64,000 nucleotides of DNA, taken from contig NZ_JAXIVS010000001.1 in the NCBI RefSeq assembly GCF_034259325.1, positions 186,001-250,000 on the forward strand, in the 5' to 3' direction. The translations under genes and the position numbers were made by a program. Below the pieces are notes generated by a model. That model ran no database searches. It was not told the DNA's origin and was given only the letters and a program-made list of their open reading frames with translations. Source of the DNA: Hyalangium ruber. GTDB taxonomy: Bacteria > Myxococcota > Myxococcia > Myxococcales > Myxococcaceae. Positions 24,902-36,065 of this stretch are shown here, piece by piece. How positions within the stretch are numbered: the stretch's first letter is position 1; each line of letters opens with the position of its first letter.

Positions 24902-25978
24902 GTGAGTCACGAGTGGTTGACGGCATTCTGGGCCAAACACATCGGGATGCCGGCCTCGTGGCCCTTCGTGCTGGGGGTCGTCACCTCCATCATCGTGCTG
25001 GGCGAGTTGACCTATCGGTTCGTCTTCTCCGCGCTGCACCGCTTCTCCCAGCGGACGCAGACGCAGCTCGATGACCTGCTCGTGCGGCGGATGCGGCTGC
25101 CCGCGCGCGTGCTGCACCTGTTCATCGCCTTCCACGCCTTCCTGGCGCTGCGCGGCATCGAGAACGAGGTCGTCCGCACCGCCGTCTCCATCGTCGAGCT
25201 GCTGCTCGTCGCCTACCTCATCATCGAGGCGCTGGAGACCTTCGTCCTCCACTACTGGCTGGGGGAGCGCAAGGGCATCGAGGTGCCCGAGGTCGTTCGG
25301 CACCTGTTGCTGCTGGTCGTCTACACGGTCGTCGTCCTGTCGATCGTCGGCTCCGTCACGGGCATCAACGTCATCCCGGTGCTCGCCACCTCCACCGTGG
25401 TGACGGTGGTGCTGGGCCTGGCGCTCCAGGACACCCTGGGCAACCTGTTCGCGGGCCTGGCGCTCCACGTGGAGAAACCTTTTGGCCCCGGCGATTGGAT
25501 CCTCGTGGATGGGCTGGAGGGCCAGGTCGTCTCCATGGGCTGGCGCTCCACCCACCTGCGCACCTTCTCGTGGGATGTCGTCGTCGTCCCCAACTCGATC
25601 ATCGCCAAGGCGCGCCTGCAGAACTTCTATGCCCCCGACAAGGTCTGCGCGCGCAACGTGGAGTTCCTCGTGCGGCTGGACGCCTCGCCCGAGGTGGTCG
25701 AGCGGGTCGCTCGGCAAGCCTGCGAGTCGCGCGCCGAGATCCGCAAGGAGCCCGCCCCCAAGGTCTGGCTCGTGGGCATGACGCCCTTGTTCCAGCGCTA
25801 CGTCGTCAAGATCTGGATCGATGACTTCGGCCGCCACGACGACATCGAGTCCGATCTGTTGAAGGCGCTCTTCCGCGGCTGCCAGACCGAGGGCATCGCC
25901 TTGCGCGAGGGCGCGGTGCCCGCCCTGAGCGCCGAGGCGGGCTCCACGGCCATCGTTCCCGCGGTGCGCCCGCGCTGA
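24902..25978 (+). CDS. MscS-family mechanosensitive channel
   Basis: 358 residues from GTG 24902 (AGAGGAG upstream). About five membrane segments are visible, then the MscS pore helix and beta domain: VLGLALQDTLGNLFAGLALH, EKPFGPGDWILVDG, GWRSTHLRTF and VVVPNSIIAKARLQNF. The C-terminal alpha/beta domain is complete. It is expected to open on osmotic downshock or membrane tension. It is longer at the N-terminus than minimal MscS, like YnaI/YbdG-type channels. Confidence 0.9.
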   Translation: MSHEWLTAFWAKHIGMPASWPFVLGVVTSIIVLGELTYRFVFSALHRFSQRTQTQLDDLLVRRMRLPARVLHLFIAFHAFLALRGIENEVVRTAVSIVELLLVAYLIIEALETFVLHYWLGERKGIEVPEVVRHLLLLVVYTVVVLSIVGSVTGINVIPVLATSTVVTVVLGLALQDTLGNLFAGLALHVEKPFGPGDWILVDGLEGQVVSMGWRSTHLRTFSWDVVVVPNSIIAKARLQNFYAPDKVCARNVEFLVRLDASPEVVERVARQACESRAEIRKEPAPKVWLVGMTPLFQRYVVKIWIDDFGRHDDIESDLLKALFRGCQTEGIALREGAVPALSAEAGSTAIVPAVRPR

Positions 25979-26027
25979 ACGGGCCGGCTCCGTCCTCTCC
26001 GAGCACGCGGTGTATCCTCCGGGCACC

Positions 26028-27308
26028 ATGAGCCAGGGCCAGCACCGCATCCGGGGTCTCGAGAGCGTCGACCCTCTGTCCGTTCCCCTTCCCCACGGCA
26101 CAGAGGTCATCACCCGCGTCGCGCGCGTGGCCGGAGAGCGCCGCGTGCCCCAGGGCATGGTGGGCCGCGTCGTCCGCGCGCGAGACGGCGGGCTCGATGT
26201 GCAGATCGTCGGTGTGGGAGAGCTCTGGTACGCGCGCGAAGAGCTGGTCCCTCGCAAGCCGGGCCAGGTGCAGTTCGCCCTGCGCCGCGCCGCCGCCTGG
26301 GAGTCGCTCCAGCCCTGCGTCGTGCTGGAAGCCACCGTGGGCTCGCGCGCCTGGGGGCTCGCGCATGAGGGCTCGGACACGGATGCGCGCGGCGTCTTCG
26401 CCCTGCCTCAGTCGTGGACCTGGGGCCTGGGCGAGGCGCCGAGGGATCTCGTCAGCGCCGATGGCAGCACCACCTACTGGGAGTTCCGCAAGGCCATCGA
26501 CCAGGCGCTCCGCGCGGACCCCAACACGCTGGAGCTGCTTTTCGTCCCCTCCGCCCGCGCCCGGGACGTGCTCGGAGAGTGGCTGCTGGCCGAGCGCGAG
26601 GCCTTCGTGTCGCGCAACATCTTCGGCAGCTTCGGCCGCTACGCGCTCAGCCAGCTCCACAAGCTGTCCAGCTCGCAGCGGCTGGCCGAGCACCGTGACC
26701 TCGTCCTCGACTGGCTGTGCGAGGAGCCCGCGCCCGATCTGGACGAGGTGGCCCACCGGCTGGCGAAGCGCTCCCCGCGCCAGGCGCCCACGCAGGAGGA
26801 CGGCATCCTCGCGGCCAAGACGTACATCAAGCAGCTCTACCGCTCGATGTCCGATCAGGGGCTGATCGAGGCCAATGACTTCGCCGCCCTCACCCGCTAC
26901 GCGCGCGGCGGTGGCCGGCGCCCACCCGACGCGCGGGAGCTGCGGCCCAAGAACGCCTACAACCTCCTGCGGCTCATCGCCCTGGCCACGGGCTGGCTGC
27001 GCGACGGCACCCCCGTCTTCGAGGCCACGGGCGCGCTGCGCGAGCGCCTGCTCGACATCAAGCACGGCCGGGTCGCCCTGGACGAGGTGCTCCGGGACGC
27101 CGAGGCGCTCGCCCCGGAACTCGAGGCCGCCCGGGACACGAGCCCCTTGCCGGAGCACCCAGATTACGCCCGTGCCGACCGGCTGCTGCGCCGCGCGGGT
27201 GAGGAGCTGGCGCGGCGCTGGGTCCTGAAGGAGCCGGGAGCCTGGGGAAAGGACGCGCCCGAGGCCCCGGCCTACGCCGAAAGCGACTCCCCGAGCGAAG
27301 AGCCCTGA
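26028..27308 (+). CDS. RlaP-type nucleotidyltransferase
   Basis: 426 residues from ATG 26028. After an N-terminal beta-rich domain of about 80 residues (TEVITRVARVAGERRVPQG, GVGELWYAREEL) comes a polymerase-beta-type nucleotidyltransferase with GSRAWGLAHEGSDTDARGV, carrying the GS and DxD metal site. A helical C-terminal region contains the family segment AKTYIKQLYRSM. It resembles PF10127 (RNA-ligase-associated, RlaP). The substrate is unknown, and no RNA ligase gene is next to it. The N-terminal beta domain is not part of the core family and could bind nucleic acid. Confidence 0.8.
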   Translation: MSQGQHRIRGLESVDPLSVPLPHGTEVITRVARVAGERRVPQGMVGRVVRARDGGLDVQIVGVGELWYAREELVPRKPGQVQFALRRAAAWESLQPCVVLEATVGSRAWGLAHEGSDTDARGVFALPQSWTWGLGEAPRDLVSADGSTTYWEFRKAIDQALRADPNTLELLFVPSARARDVLGEWLLAEREAFVSRNIFGSFGRYALSQLHKLSSSQRLAEHRDLVLDWLCEEPAPDLDEVAHRLAKRSPRQAPTQEDGILAAKTYIKQLYRSMSDQGLIEANDFAALTRYARGGGRRPPDARELRPKNAYNLLRLIALATGWLRDGTPVFEATGALRERLLDIKHGRVALDEVLRDAEALAPELEAARDTSPLPEHPDYARADRLLRRAGEELARRWVLKEPGAWGKDAPEAPAYAESDSPSEEP

Positions 27309-27312
27309 GGGC

Positions 27313-28038
27313 TCAGGCGCCGGCGGGGCTCTCGGCGGCGGCCACGTCCAGGGCCAGCTCGATCATCTCGTCGAAGGTCAGCTGGCGATCCTCTGGCGAG
27401 AGCGCCTCGCCCGTGCGGATGTGGTCCGACACGGTGAGCAGCGAGAGCGCGCGGGCGCCGAACTCCGCGGCCACGCCATAGAGCCCGGCAACCTCCATCT
27501 CCACGGCGAGCAGGCCCATGCGCTCGGCCGCGTCCCAGAGGGCTTCCTGCGGGTGGTAGAACAGGTCCGAGGTGAAGACGGAGCCCACCCGCACCAGGCG
27601 CGAGCGCCGTTCGGCCGCCTCGACCGCGCGCCGCACCAGCGAGAAGTCCGCCACCGCCGGGAAGTCGTGGTCCAGCAACCGGATGCGATTGACCTTCGAG
27701 TCCGTGCCCGCACCGGCCGCGATGATGATGCTGCGCAGCGGCACGTCCCGCCGGATGGCACCGCAGCTGCCGACCCGGATGAGCACCTTGGCACCGTAGG
27801 CCTTGATGAGCTCGGTGGCGTAGATGGACAGGGAGGGGACGCCCATGCCGTGGCCCATCACCGAGATGCGGCGGCCTTGGTGGGTGCCCGTATAGCCGAA
27901 CATGTTTCGAACGGCGGTGACCTGGCGGGCACCTACAAGGAACTTCTCGGAGATGTAGCGCGCCCGCAGCGGATCGCCGGGCATCAGCACCACCTCGGCG
28001 AAGTCTCCAGGGGCAGCGGAGATATGGGGGGTTGGCAT
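27313..28038 (-). CDS. deoD: Purine nucleoside phosphorylase, DeoD type
   Basis: 241 residues, the normal size of hexameric DeoD. Motifs: LMPGDPLRA at the N-terminus, [17 protein letters not shown] (phosphate site), [13 protein letters not shown] (nucleoside site) and the catalytic Asp in TVSDHI. It cleaves purine (deoxy)ribonucleosides with phosphate to base and ribose 1-phosphate. It converges with the RlaP-type gene with only 4 bp between the ends, and lies 16 bp after the stop of the upstream P450 gene, possibly on its transcript. Confidence 0.95.
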   Translation of the reverse strand: MPTPHISAAPGDFAEVVLMPGDPLRARYISEKFLVGARQVTAVRNMFGYTGTHQGRRISVMGHGMGVPSLSIYATELIKAYGAKVLIRVGSCGAIRRDVPLRSIIIAAGAGTDSKVNRIRLLDHDFPAVADFSLVRRAVEAAERRSRLVRVGSVFTSDLFYHPQEALWDAAERMGLLAVEMEVAGLYGVAAEFGARALSLLTVSDHIRTGEALSPEDRQLTFDEMIELALDVAAAESPAGA

Positions 28039-28054
28039 GGCGGCGCACCATAGC

Positions 28055-29245
28055 TCAGGCCGGAGTCAGTCGAAGCGGCAGCGCGAGGGGCCCCCGGGCA
28101 ATCAGCGACGGAGACCACTGGAGCTCGGAGCCGGTCCGGGAGAAGTCCTGGAGCCGTGAGAAGAGGGCCTCCAGGCCGAGGCGCGCTTCAAGGCGGGCCA
28201 GCAGCGCTCCCAGGCAGTAGTGGATTCCGTGGCCGAAGGCCAGGTGGCTCGGCTTCTCCCGGTCGAGCAGGAAGCGGTCCGCCTGGGGGAACTGCCGCTC
28301 GTCCCGCAGCGCGGAGGCCAACAGGACCACGACCATGGCGCCGCGTGGCAGGCGCACCCCGGACAGCTCCGTGTCCTCCGTCACGAGCCGGAGGCTGGAG
28401 TGTCCGGAAGGCTCGTAGCGGAGGACCTCTTCGATGAGGCGAGGGATGAGGCCGCGGTCGGCCAAGACCCGCGCCCGCTCCTCCGGGTGCTCGGAGAGGA
28501 CGACCATCGTGTTCGCGAGCAGGTACACGGTGGTCTCCACCCCCGCGGGCAGCAGCGAGAAGAGGAAGCTGATGAGCTCGTCGTGGGACAGGACGGAGCC
28601 ATCCGCGTCCGGGCGGATCAGCTCGCTCACGAGATCGTCCCCCAGCGCCGCGCGCCGGGCCTCGATGAGCCCCTCGAAGCAGCGCTCCAGGCTCGCGAGG
28701 CTCTCGCGAAGCCGCGCCTGCTCCTCGGGAGGGTGTCGCCCCGCGGGCAGGCTGACCAGATCGTCCGCCCACTCCTTCAGCCTCGGGTACTGCGCGGGCT
28801 CCAGGCCGAACAGCAGGCCGAGGACACGCACGGGCAGTTGCAGGGAGAACTCCGCCATGAAGTCCACCTCACCCTCGCGGCGGACGAGCCGCTCGGCGAG
28901 TTCCTCGGCAATGGCGCGAATGCGCGGCTCAAGCACGGCCAGCGCCGCGGGCCCGAACGCCCGGCTGACCCGGCCTCGCAGCCGTGTGTGCTGCGGGGGA
29001 TCCTTCATCACCAGCGACTGGGTGACCGGGTTGCGCGGGAGCCAGGGAGGAAGGAACCCCTGTCCCAGCCCCTCGGAGGAGAAGCGCCGGGAGTCCTTCA
29101 GCACCGCCACCACGTCGTCATAGCGGCTGACGGCCCACATGCCTCCTGGCTCGATCGGACGGATGCCCGCCTGTCGAAGCTCGGCATAGAGCGGGTACGG
29201 GTTGGCGCGCGTCTCGGGGCTCATCAGGTCCAGAGCTCGTGACAT
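28055..29245 (-). CDS. Cytochrome P450 monooxygenase
   Basis: 396 residues, typical soluble bacterial class. I-helix oxygen-binding motif LPAGVETT (Gly/Glu/Thr kept), K-helix ExxR in EEVLRY, and heme loop [10 protein letters not shown] with the axial Cys344. There is no signal or fused reductase, so it needs a separate ferredoxin system. The ribosome-binding site GAGGAGT precedes ATG 29245. The gene diverges from a XylR/DmpR-like sigma-54 activator. A -24/-12-like element at 29284-29299 points to control by that regulator. The substrate is unknown; an aromatic or lipophilic compound is a reasonable guess. Confidence 0.93.
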   Translation of the reverse strand: MSRALDLMSPETRANPYPLYAELRQAGIRPIEPGGMWAVSRYDDVVAVLKDSRRFSSEGLGQGFLPPWLPRNPVTQSLVMKDPPQHTRLRGRVSRAFGPAALAVLEPRIRAIAEELAERLVRREGEVDFMAEFSLQLPVRVLGLLFGLEPAQYPRLKEWADDLVSLPAGRHPPEEQARLRESLASLERCFEGLIEARRAALGDDLVSELIRPDADGSVLSHDELISFLFSLLPAGVETTVYLLANTMVVLSEHPEERARVLADRGLIPRLIEEVLRYEPSGHSSLRLVTEDTELSGVRLPRGAMVVVLLASALRDERQFPQADRFLLDREKPSHLAFGHGIHYCLGALLARLEARLGLEALFSRLQDFSRTGSELQWSPSLIARGPLALPLRLTPA

Positions 29246-29283
29246 TGGCGTACTCCTCGGGGTGAAGGGTCGGGGCTCTCCAC

Positions 29284-29299
29284 AACAAGTCCCGCGCCA
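29284..29299 (-). promoter_or_regulatory. Sigma-54 (-24/-12) promoter candidate for the P450 gene
   Basis: On the minus strand TGGCGC-N5-TTGTT matches the consensus TGGCRC-N5-TTGCW except for T in place of C in the -12 element. Transcription would start near 29272, about 27 nt before the P450 ATG, with the gene's GAGGAGT ribosome-binding site inside the leader. Confidence 0.5.
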
Positions 29300-29378
29300 A
29301 CCCTGGGCCCCTCGTGGTTTCCGTTGGTTACCGAGCGTCTCGGCGCAGCCCTCCTGCGGGATTCAGTCAAAGCGATGT

Positions 29379-29407
29379 AGGGGTTCCTTCAATTTGAAGG
29401 AGTCCCT
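29379..29407. promoter_or_regulatory. Long dyad, candidate enhancer site/operator of the sigma-54 activator
   Basis: The core is a perfect 17-bp palindrome (TCCTTCAATTTGAAGGA, 29385-29401). Outer arms AGGG/CCCT extend the symmetry to 29 bp with two G-T-type mismatches per side. It lies about 120 bp upstream of the predicted P450 start point, the usual enhancer distance. It also overlaps the ribosome-binding site of the regulator gene (ATG 29410), which would allow autoregulation. Confidence 0.55.
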
Positions 29408-29409
29408 GC

Positions 29410-31116
<1,707 letters not shown>

Positions 31117-32809
31117 GCTGCTCTCCGGAGAACTTCCCCCGATACGGGGCATGGACCCCACCGAGCTTCTCCGCCACGCCATCGCCCTTCAGGATGCCGC
31201 CCCGGCGATAACGGTTTCCGCGCAGGAGGCTCCCCGGCCGGTGCAGCTCGTGCCCCAGCCGGAGCAGGAGCTGCTGCGGGCCGCCCCGCAGGGTGTTGTA
31301 ACGAACCGTGAGCCCGGAGACGACCTTGCCGTCGGCGGCCACCATCAGGCCGTAGCTGGCCGTGTCCTGGATGACGTTGTCCGCCACCTGCACGTTCCGG
31401 GCAACCTCGATGCGGATGCCCTGGCCGTTGCCCGCCGGGACGTTGCGGATGTCCTGGATGGTGTTGCCGAGGATCCGCAAGTCCTCGGGAATGGCGCTCC
31501 CGCCCACCACGGACACGCCACGACCCGCCTGGGAGATGAGGTTGCCCTGGATGACGATGGTGCGCGCGGCTTCGTGGATGACCACCGCCTCGCCGGCGGA
31601 GCTGCCCCCCGGCCGGCGCGCCGTGTTGGGGAACCCCGACATCTCGTTGTTGCGCACGGTGACGCGATGGCACCGCTTGATGTCCACCGCGTTCTCACCC
31701 TCGTCGTGCAGCGTGTTGCCCTCGATCATCACCTCGTCGGCGGGCTGGTCTCCCGAGGCCTGGCACTGGACCGAGTCGCCCGAGTTGTCGTGGATGTCAT
31801 TGCCCCGGATGGTGACCTTGCGCGACGGGCCCACCACCAGCACGCCGTGGGAGTCATCCCGCGGCTTGATGAAGTGGTGGATGGTGTTGTTCTCGATGGT
31901 GATGTTCGCCGCGCCACTCACGAGCACGCCCGCGCCGGCCGTCCCGCCGTGCAGCTCGCTGCCGATCAGCCGGGAGTTGCTGGCCGTGCGCTCGAAGACG
32001 ACGGCGGCCATCGCCGCGCCCCCGAGATCGATGTGCAGGTTCTCCAGGTGGTAGCGCCCCCGGGCGATGATGACCGCGCTGCGCCGGGTACTGCTCGGAA
32101 CGATCGTGGGCAGCGGCGTGCCCTCTCCGCGAATGGTGATGGCGGCGGCGTTGGCACCGCGAGATTCGAGGGTGAGCTGCTCCGAGTACACGCCCGGGAG
32201 CACCCGAATGGTGTCGCCCGGTCTCGCGGCCGCCACGGCCTGGCTGAGGGTCTTCAGCGGTGACGCGCGCGTGCCCCGCCCACCCTGGGAGCCACTCGGG
32301 CTCACGAACCAGCTCTGCCCCGTGGGCTCCGGAGCCTGGGGCTGCGTCGGCGGAGGCGGCGCTGGCGGTTGCGACGCCGGCGGAGGCGGCTGTGGCGCTT
32401 GAGCAGGCGGTGCGGCCTCCGGAGCCTCGGCCTCTGGAGCCTCGGCCTCCGGCCCAGGCTGCGACACCAGCGGAGGCTGTGCCACCGGCACGGGCTGCGT
32501 GGGCGCTTCCCACGACGGAGACTGCACCGCTCGCGGGGAGTTCACCTCGGAAGTCAGCTCCCCCGCCGGCAGCCCCTGCTCACAGGCCACCATGAGCAAG
32601 CAGGTGAACACTCCACATGCGCCGGTGAGACTTTGCTTCGCGATCGCTCCTCGCTTCACCCTGTCCCCCTCCCGCCTGAGTCCCCTACAGGGCGCCAAAG
32701 CTCGCCATGAGGGACCCGGGCAACAAGGGGCACACGGGGCACTGAAGGTGGCGCATCAGGCTACATGCGACACTCCGCACCTACTCTGAGCGCCCATGCC
32801 ACACGCACC

Positions 32810-33958
32810 CTAGACCGGGCGTACGGCTTGCGCGCGGTCATAGTCCTCCAGGAGCTGGATGATCTCCTCCAGCGAGTCGGTGAGCCGCAGGTAACGCGCG
32901 TAATCCTGGCCCCGGGCGAGCTGCTCCAGCAGCGGGTAGACCGGGCGGGTGTGCGTCCAGAACTCGCGGCCCAGGAAGATCATCGGGCTGATCACGCCCA
33001 CGGAGTTGTAGTGATTCTGACAGGCGTCCTGGAAGACCTCCTGGATGGTGCCCGCACTGCCAGGGGAATAGACGATGCCGCCGCGAGCGATGGTGAGCAG
33101 GCCATCCTCCCGGACACTGTTGGCGAAGTACTTGGCCACGTGGGTGGCGAAGGCATTGGGCGGCTCGTGCCCGTAGTGCCAGGTGGGAATGCCCAGGCTG
33201 GCGCAGGCGGGGCGATCCTCCGAGGCCAGCGGGAACGCCTCGCGCACCACGAAGGCCTGGGCGAGCCACTCGCGGTCCTTGTAGCTGGGAGCCTTGGCGA
33301 GCAGGTCGATGCCGGCGTGCAGCTCCGCCTCGGTACGGCGGGCGAACCACGCGCCCACGTGGGTGGCCTCCATGGCGCCCGGTCCGCCGCCGCTCACCAT
33401 GAAGAAGCCGCGCCGGGTCAGCTCGCGGGAGAGCACCGCCACCGAGTGGTAGTCGGGCTGTCCCCGGAGCATGGAGTGGCCCCCCATGATGGCCACCACC
33501 TTGCGCGGCCCACCCTCGTTCGCCAGCAGCTCCTCCATCGCGTCGGTGACGGCGTGGTCATGCAGCCGCTGCGCCAGCGTCTCCAGGATGGACGGAGGGT
33601 TGGAGCCCCCGTGGTCCTTCCAGTGCGCGTAGATGCGCGCATCCAGCGTCTGGGCGTAGCTCTCGGGCCGGGCGAACTCGAAGCCCGCGTAGAGCTCCTC
33701 CGGCGTGTAGAGGCTGCCCCGGTACGGCACATAGGGCAGCCCCATGAAGGGCGGGAAGACCATGGCCCCATGGGAGAGCGCCGCCTGCAGGGCCTCCTGC
33801 TCGAGCTGGCAGCCCATGAAGGCGCACCCCGCGAGCGGAGCGACGCTCAGCTCCCGGGTGAAGTGCCGCAGGTCCAACCCCTGGATGACCACGTTGGAGA
33901 AGGGCTTGCCACCGCGCAGGTGCCGCTCGAATGCCTCAATGGATTCGATCTCGGTCAT
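32810..33958 (-). CDS. LOG-family (lysine-decarboxylase-like) Rossmann protein
   Basis: 382 residues. The C-terminal 260 residues carry the LOG/TIGR00725-type pattern: AIMGGHSMLRG, SGGGPGAMEATHVGA, and SPGSAGTIQEVF in place of the usual PGGxGTxxE. LOG enzymes release cytokinin-type bases from nucleotide monophosphates; the altered second motif makes activity uncertain. The N-terminal ~110 residues (SNVVIQGLDLRHFTRELS, GCAFMGCQLEQEAL) are an extra domain reminiscent of pentapeptide-repeat strands. It lies 20 bp after the alkyltransferase-like gene, probably in one operon. Confidence 0.8.
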   Translation of the reverse strand: MTEIESIEAFERHLRGGKPFSNVVIQGLDLRHFTRELSVAPLAGCAFMGCQLEQEALQAALSHGAMVFPPFMGLPYVPYRGSLYTPEELYAGFEFARPESYAQTLDARIYAHWKDHGGSNPPSILETLAQRLHDHAVTDAMEELLANEGGPRKVVAIMGGHSMLRGQPDYHSVAVLSRELTRRGFFMVSGGGPGAMEATHVGAWFARRTEAELHAGIDLLAKAPSYKDREWLAQAFVVREAFPLASEDRPACASLGIPTWHYGHEPPNAFATHVAKYFANSVREDGLLTIARGGIVYSPGSAGTIQEVFQDACQNHYNSVGVISPMIFLGREFWTHTRPVYPLLEQLARGQDYARYLRLTDSLEEIIQLLEDYDRAQAVRPV

Positions 33959-33978
33959 GCGCGGATTGTCCCGGCGCC

Positions 33979-34389
33979 TCAGAAGAGGCGCAACTGGGAA
34001 TCTGGGACCGCGGGGGCCCCCTCCTCCTTGGGGAGCATCTGGAAGCCATGGGAGCGGGCCCAGTCCTCGCTCGGCCCGGTCCAGCGGAACTTGCCCAGGT
34101 CCACGAGGCCGCGATCATCGAACTCGACGCCCTCGGCCTCCAGCTTGTCGCGCTGGTGCAGCCCCGAGGTGGTGACGCGCCCCTTGTCCCCCCTGCGCCC
34201 GATGACGCGCTGCCAGGGGACCTGCACCGAGCGGGGCCCCAGCGCCCCCAGCGCCTGGCCCACGGTGGCGGCCTCACAGCCATCCCCAACGATGGTGGCG
34301 ACGTCCCCATAGGTGGCGACCTTGCCTTTGGGGACCTGAGAGATGACCTGGTAGATGCGCTCGTAGTGGCGCTCGTCCTGGGGCTGCAT
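33979..34389 (-). CDS. Alkyltransferase-like protein (ATL), MGMT family
   Basis: 136 residues from ATG 34389. The MGMT DNA-binding core is clear (IYQVISQVPKGKVATYGDVA, VGQALGAL). The active-site PCHRV is PWQRV, with Trp59 in place of the alkyl-accepting Cys. Such ATL proteins bind O6-alkylguanine without repairing it and hand lesions to nucleotide-excision repair. The C-terminal tail of about 45 residues is longer than in minimal ATLs. It is upstream of, and probably co-transcribed with, the LOG-family gene. Confidence 0.88.
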   Translation of the reverse strand: MQPQDERHYERIYQVISQVPKGKVATYGDVATIVGDGCEAATVGQALGALGPRSVQVPWQRVIGRRGDKGRVTTSGLHQRDKLEAEGVEFDDRGLVDLGKFRWTGPSEDWARSHGFQMLPKEEGAPAVPDSQLRLF

Positions 34390-34428
34390 GACGGCTCCTC
34401 TCGGCCGGAGGCAGGCCCCGGCCGGATG

Positions 34429-34482
34429 GGTGGTAGTGGGTTGTGCCTCTAGCACACTACCACCTGGGTTGGGTGTCAACCC
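34429..34482. terminator. Two adjacent inverted repeats between ATL and hydrolase genes
   Basis: GGTGGTAGTG (34429-34438) pairs perfectly with CACTACCACC (34455-34464). GGGTTG (34466-34471) pairs with CAACCC (34477-34482), the latter overlapping the hydrolase stop codon. Neither is followed by a T-run, so they could end transcription by structure or be operator-like. Confidence 0.4.
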
Positions 34483-35303
34483 CGAGAGGCGCCGAACACC
34501 TCCTCGGCCAGCGCGTAGGTGTCGCGCTGCGAGGGGTGGAAGCCTGGACGGAAGTACTCCACGAAGATGGCCACGGCCCGAACGGCCATGCGGTTGGGCC
34601 CGAACAGCAACTCCTTGAGATCCTTCCAGGTTTGCTTGCGCCACAGCAGGCCCTCCTGCCGCAGCAGCATCACCAACCCCACGCCGATGAAGCCGGCCAC
34701 CACCAGGGCGCCCAGCAGGGCCCCCACCATACGCAGCAGGTAGGAACGGCGGGTGGCCATCAGCAGATCGAACGCGAGCGACTTGTGCTCGATCTCCTCG
34801 GCCGCGTGCCACTCCCAGGCCTCGGCCATGGAGGGCTCGGCGCCCCGCATCATCTTCCCGGAGAGGATGATCTCCGCCAGCAGCGCCGTGAGGTGCTCGA
34901 AGCCGGCGATGGTGGCCACGCACAGGAGCATTCCCAGCCGCCGCTCGAACCAGTGGCTGAAGATGTGCTCGCAGACATTGAGGTAGCGATCGATCTGGTA
35001 GCCCTGCTCCCGGAGGTTCTGCAGGTACTTGGCGTGGACGAACGAGTGCGTCGCCTCCTGGCCCATGAAGCCGCGGATCTGCCGCTCGAAGTCCGGATCC
35101 TTCAGGTGGGACAGGCGGCTGCGCATCACCCGCCCCATGAAGTCCTCGAAGGACACCACGAACAGGTTGATGGCGTTGAAGAAGTGGGTGCGGACGGGAT
35201 TACCCGCCAGCCAGTGCCTGGGAATGGAGTGTGGGAACGAGAACGCCGTGCGCCGAGGGCGTACGTTGTCCGGATCGAGCGGACGATGCTCGAAGCGGGG
35301 CAT
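34476..35303 (-). CDS. PF10118-type metal-dependent hydrolase (ferritin-like diiron fold)
   Basis: 275 residues from ATG 35303. It matches the COG3687 family: HSIPRHWLAGNPVRTHFFNA near the N-terminus, then helices with FMGQEATHSFVH, GFEHLTALL and EWHAAEEIEHKSLAFD. These are the Glu/His sets expected for a helical diiron site. Two hydrophobic segments near the C-terminus suggest membrane association. The reaction is unknown. It lies 151 bp after the 35455-41177 operon on the same strand and could be its distal member, giving that set three potential diiron proteins. Confidence 0.75.
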   Translation of the reverse strand: MPRFEHRPLDPDNVRPRRTAFSFPHSIPRHWLAGNPVRTHFFNAINLFVVSFEDFMGRVMRSRLSHLKDPDFERQIRGFMGQEATHSFVHAKYLQNLREQGYQIDRYLNVCEHIFSHWFERRLGMLLCVATIAGFEHLTALLAEIILSGKMMRGAEPSMAEAWEWHAAEEIEHKSLAFDLLMATRRSYLLRMVGALLGALVVAGFIGVGLVMLLRQEGLLWRKQTWKDLKELLFGPNRMAVRAVAIFVEYFRPGFHPSQRDTYALAEEVFGASRG

Positions 35304-35454
35304 GGGCTTTACAAACACAGAGGACGTTGGCTGCCCCAATGCGTGCCTCTACGGTGAAGGTGGCGCGTACGAGCTGATCCGAGCCTACCACCGGGATGAC
35401 ACGGAGGCAGCGCCTGGGCCCGCGGATCATCCTTATCGGACACAAGAGTGCAGC

Positions 35455-36063
35455 TCAAGCCACCGCGAGTGCCTTCTGGTGGATGATCACCCAGAAGTCC
35501 GCGGCCCTGCGCGCGCCCTCCAGCAGCACCTCGGCCTGTCCCTGCCCCAATTGCTGGCAGAGAGCGCGCGCCCGGGCGCCGTGCTCCAGGTCCGCGTCGA
35601 GGTGGACGAGGATGAAGCGCGACTGGCCCCGCTGCAGGCCGAGCTGCCCCAGGGCTTGCCGCGCCCCACCCTGGAGGTGGCGCGCCACCCCCTCCAGGAC
35701 GATCAGCGCGCCGAGGAACGCGAGTTGACGCTCCGCCCCAATGGCCTCCCAGAACGCATGGAAGTCCGCCACCTCGAGGGGCGTCCCTGCGGAGGGGGTG
35801 CGCCCGAACGCGGCGAGGTCGGCCTTGGCCAGGCGGTAGTGCTCCTGCTCGTCGCTCGCCAGCTCCGCGAAGAAGGACTTCAGCTCGGGGAGCGTGGCGC
35901 GGCTGGCCGCCAGCCGCAGCCGGTCTCCGCTGCGCGAGGTGTAGTGGTACATCATGTCCAGGAAGGCCACGTACCGCTCGGTCGTGACGGCGGGCAGCCA
36001 CTCCTGAACCCGCCGCGCCATGCCAACGGTGAGTTCTTCCAGCGCATCCAAGGTCGACGACAT
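35455..36063 (-). CDS. Heme-oxygenase-like diiron protein (HDO family)
   Basis: 202 residues, all-helical. It has an E-x(2)-E-H-type segment (ELASDEQEHYRLAK), a conserved central helix (FWEAIGAERQLAFLGALIVLEGVA) and a late His/Asp/His helix (FILVHLDADLEHG). These are the ligand positions of heme-oxygenase-like diiron oxidases such as UndA, and of TenA-fold relatives. HDO enzymes carry out oxidative decarboxylation, N-oxygenation and C-C cleavage in natural-product pathways. Its start is 2 bp after the stop of the CapA-like gene, so it is the last gene of the tight operon. Confidence 0.75.
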   Translation of the reverse strand: MSSTLDALEELTVGMARRVQEWLPAVTTERYVAFLDMMYHYTSRSGDRLRLAASRATLPELKSFFAELASDEQEHYRLAKADLAAFGRTPSAGTPLEVADFHAFWEAIGAERQLAFLGALIVLEGVARHLQGGARQALGQLGLQRGQSRFILVHLDADLEHGARARALCQQLGQGQAEVLLEGARRAADFWVIIHQKALAVA

Positions 36064-36065
36064 CT

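Noticed and set aside
34389-35303. Six-gene lipid operon extended to include the PF10118 hydrolase with certainty
   Set aside because: A 151-bp gap separates it from the diiron gene, so membership is only possible, not shown.
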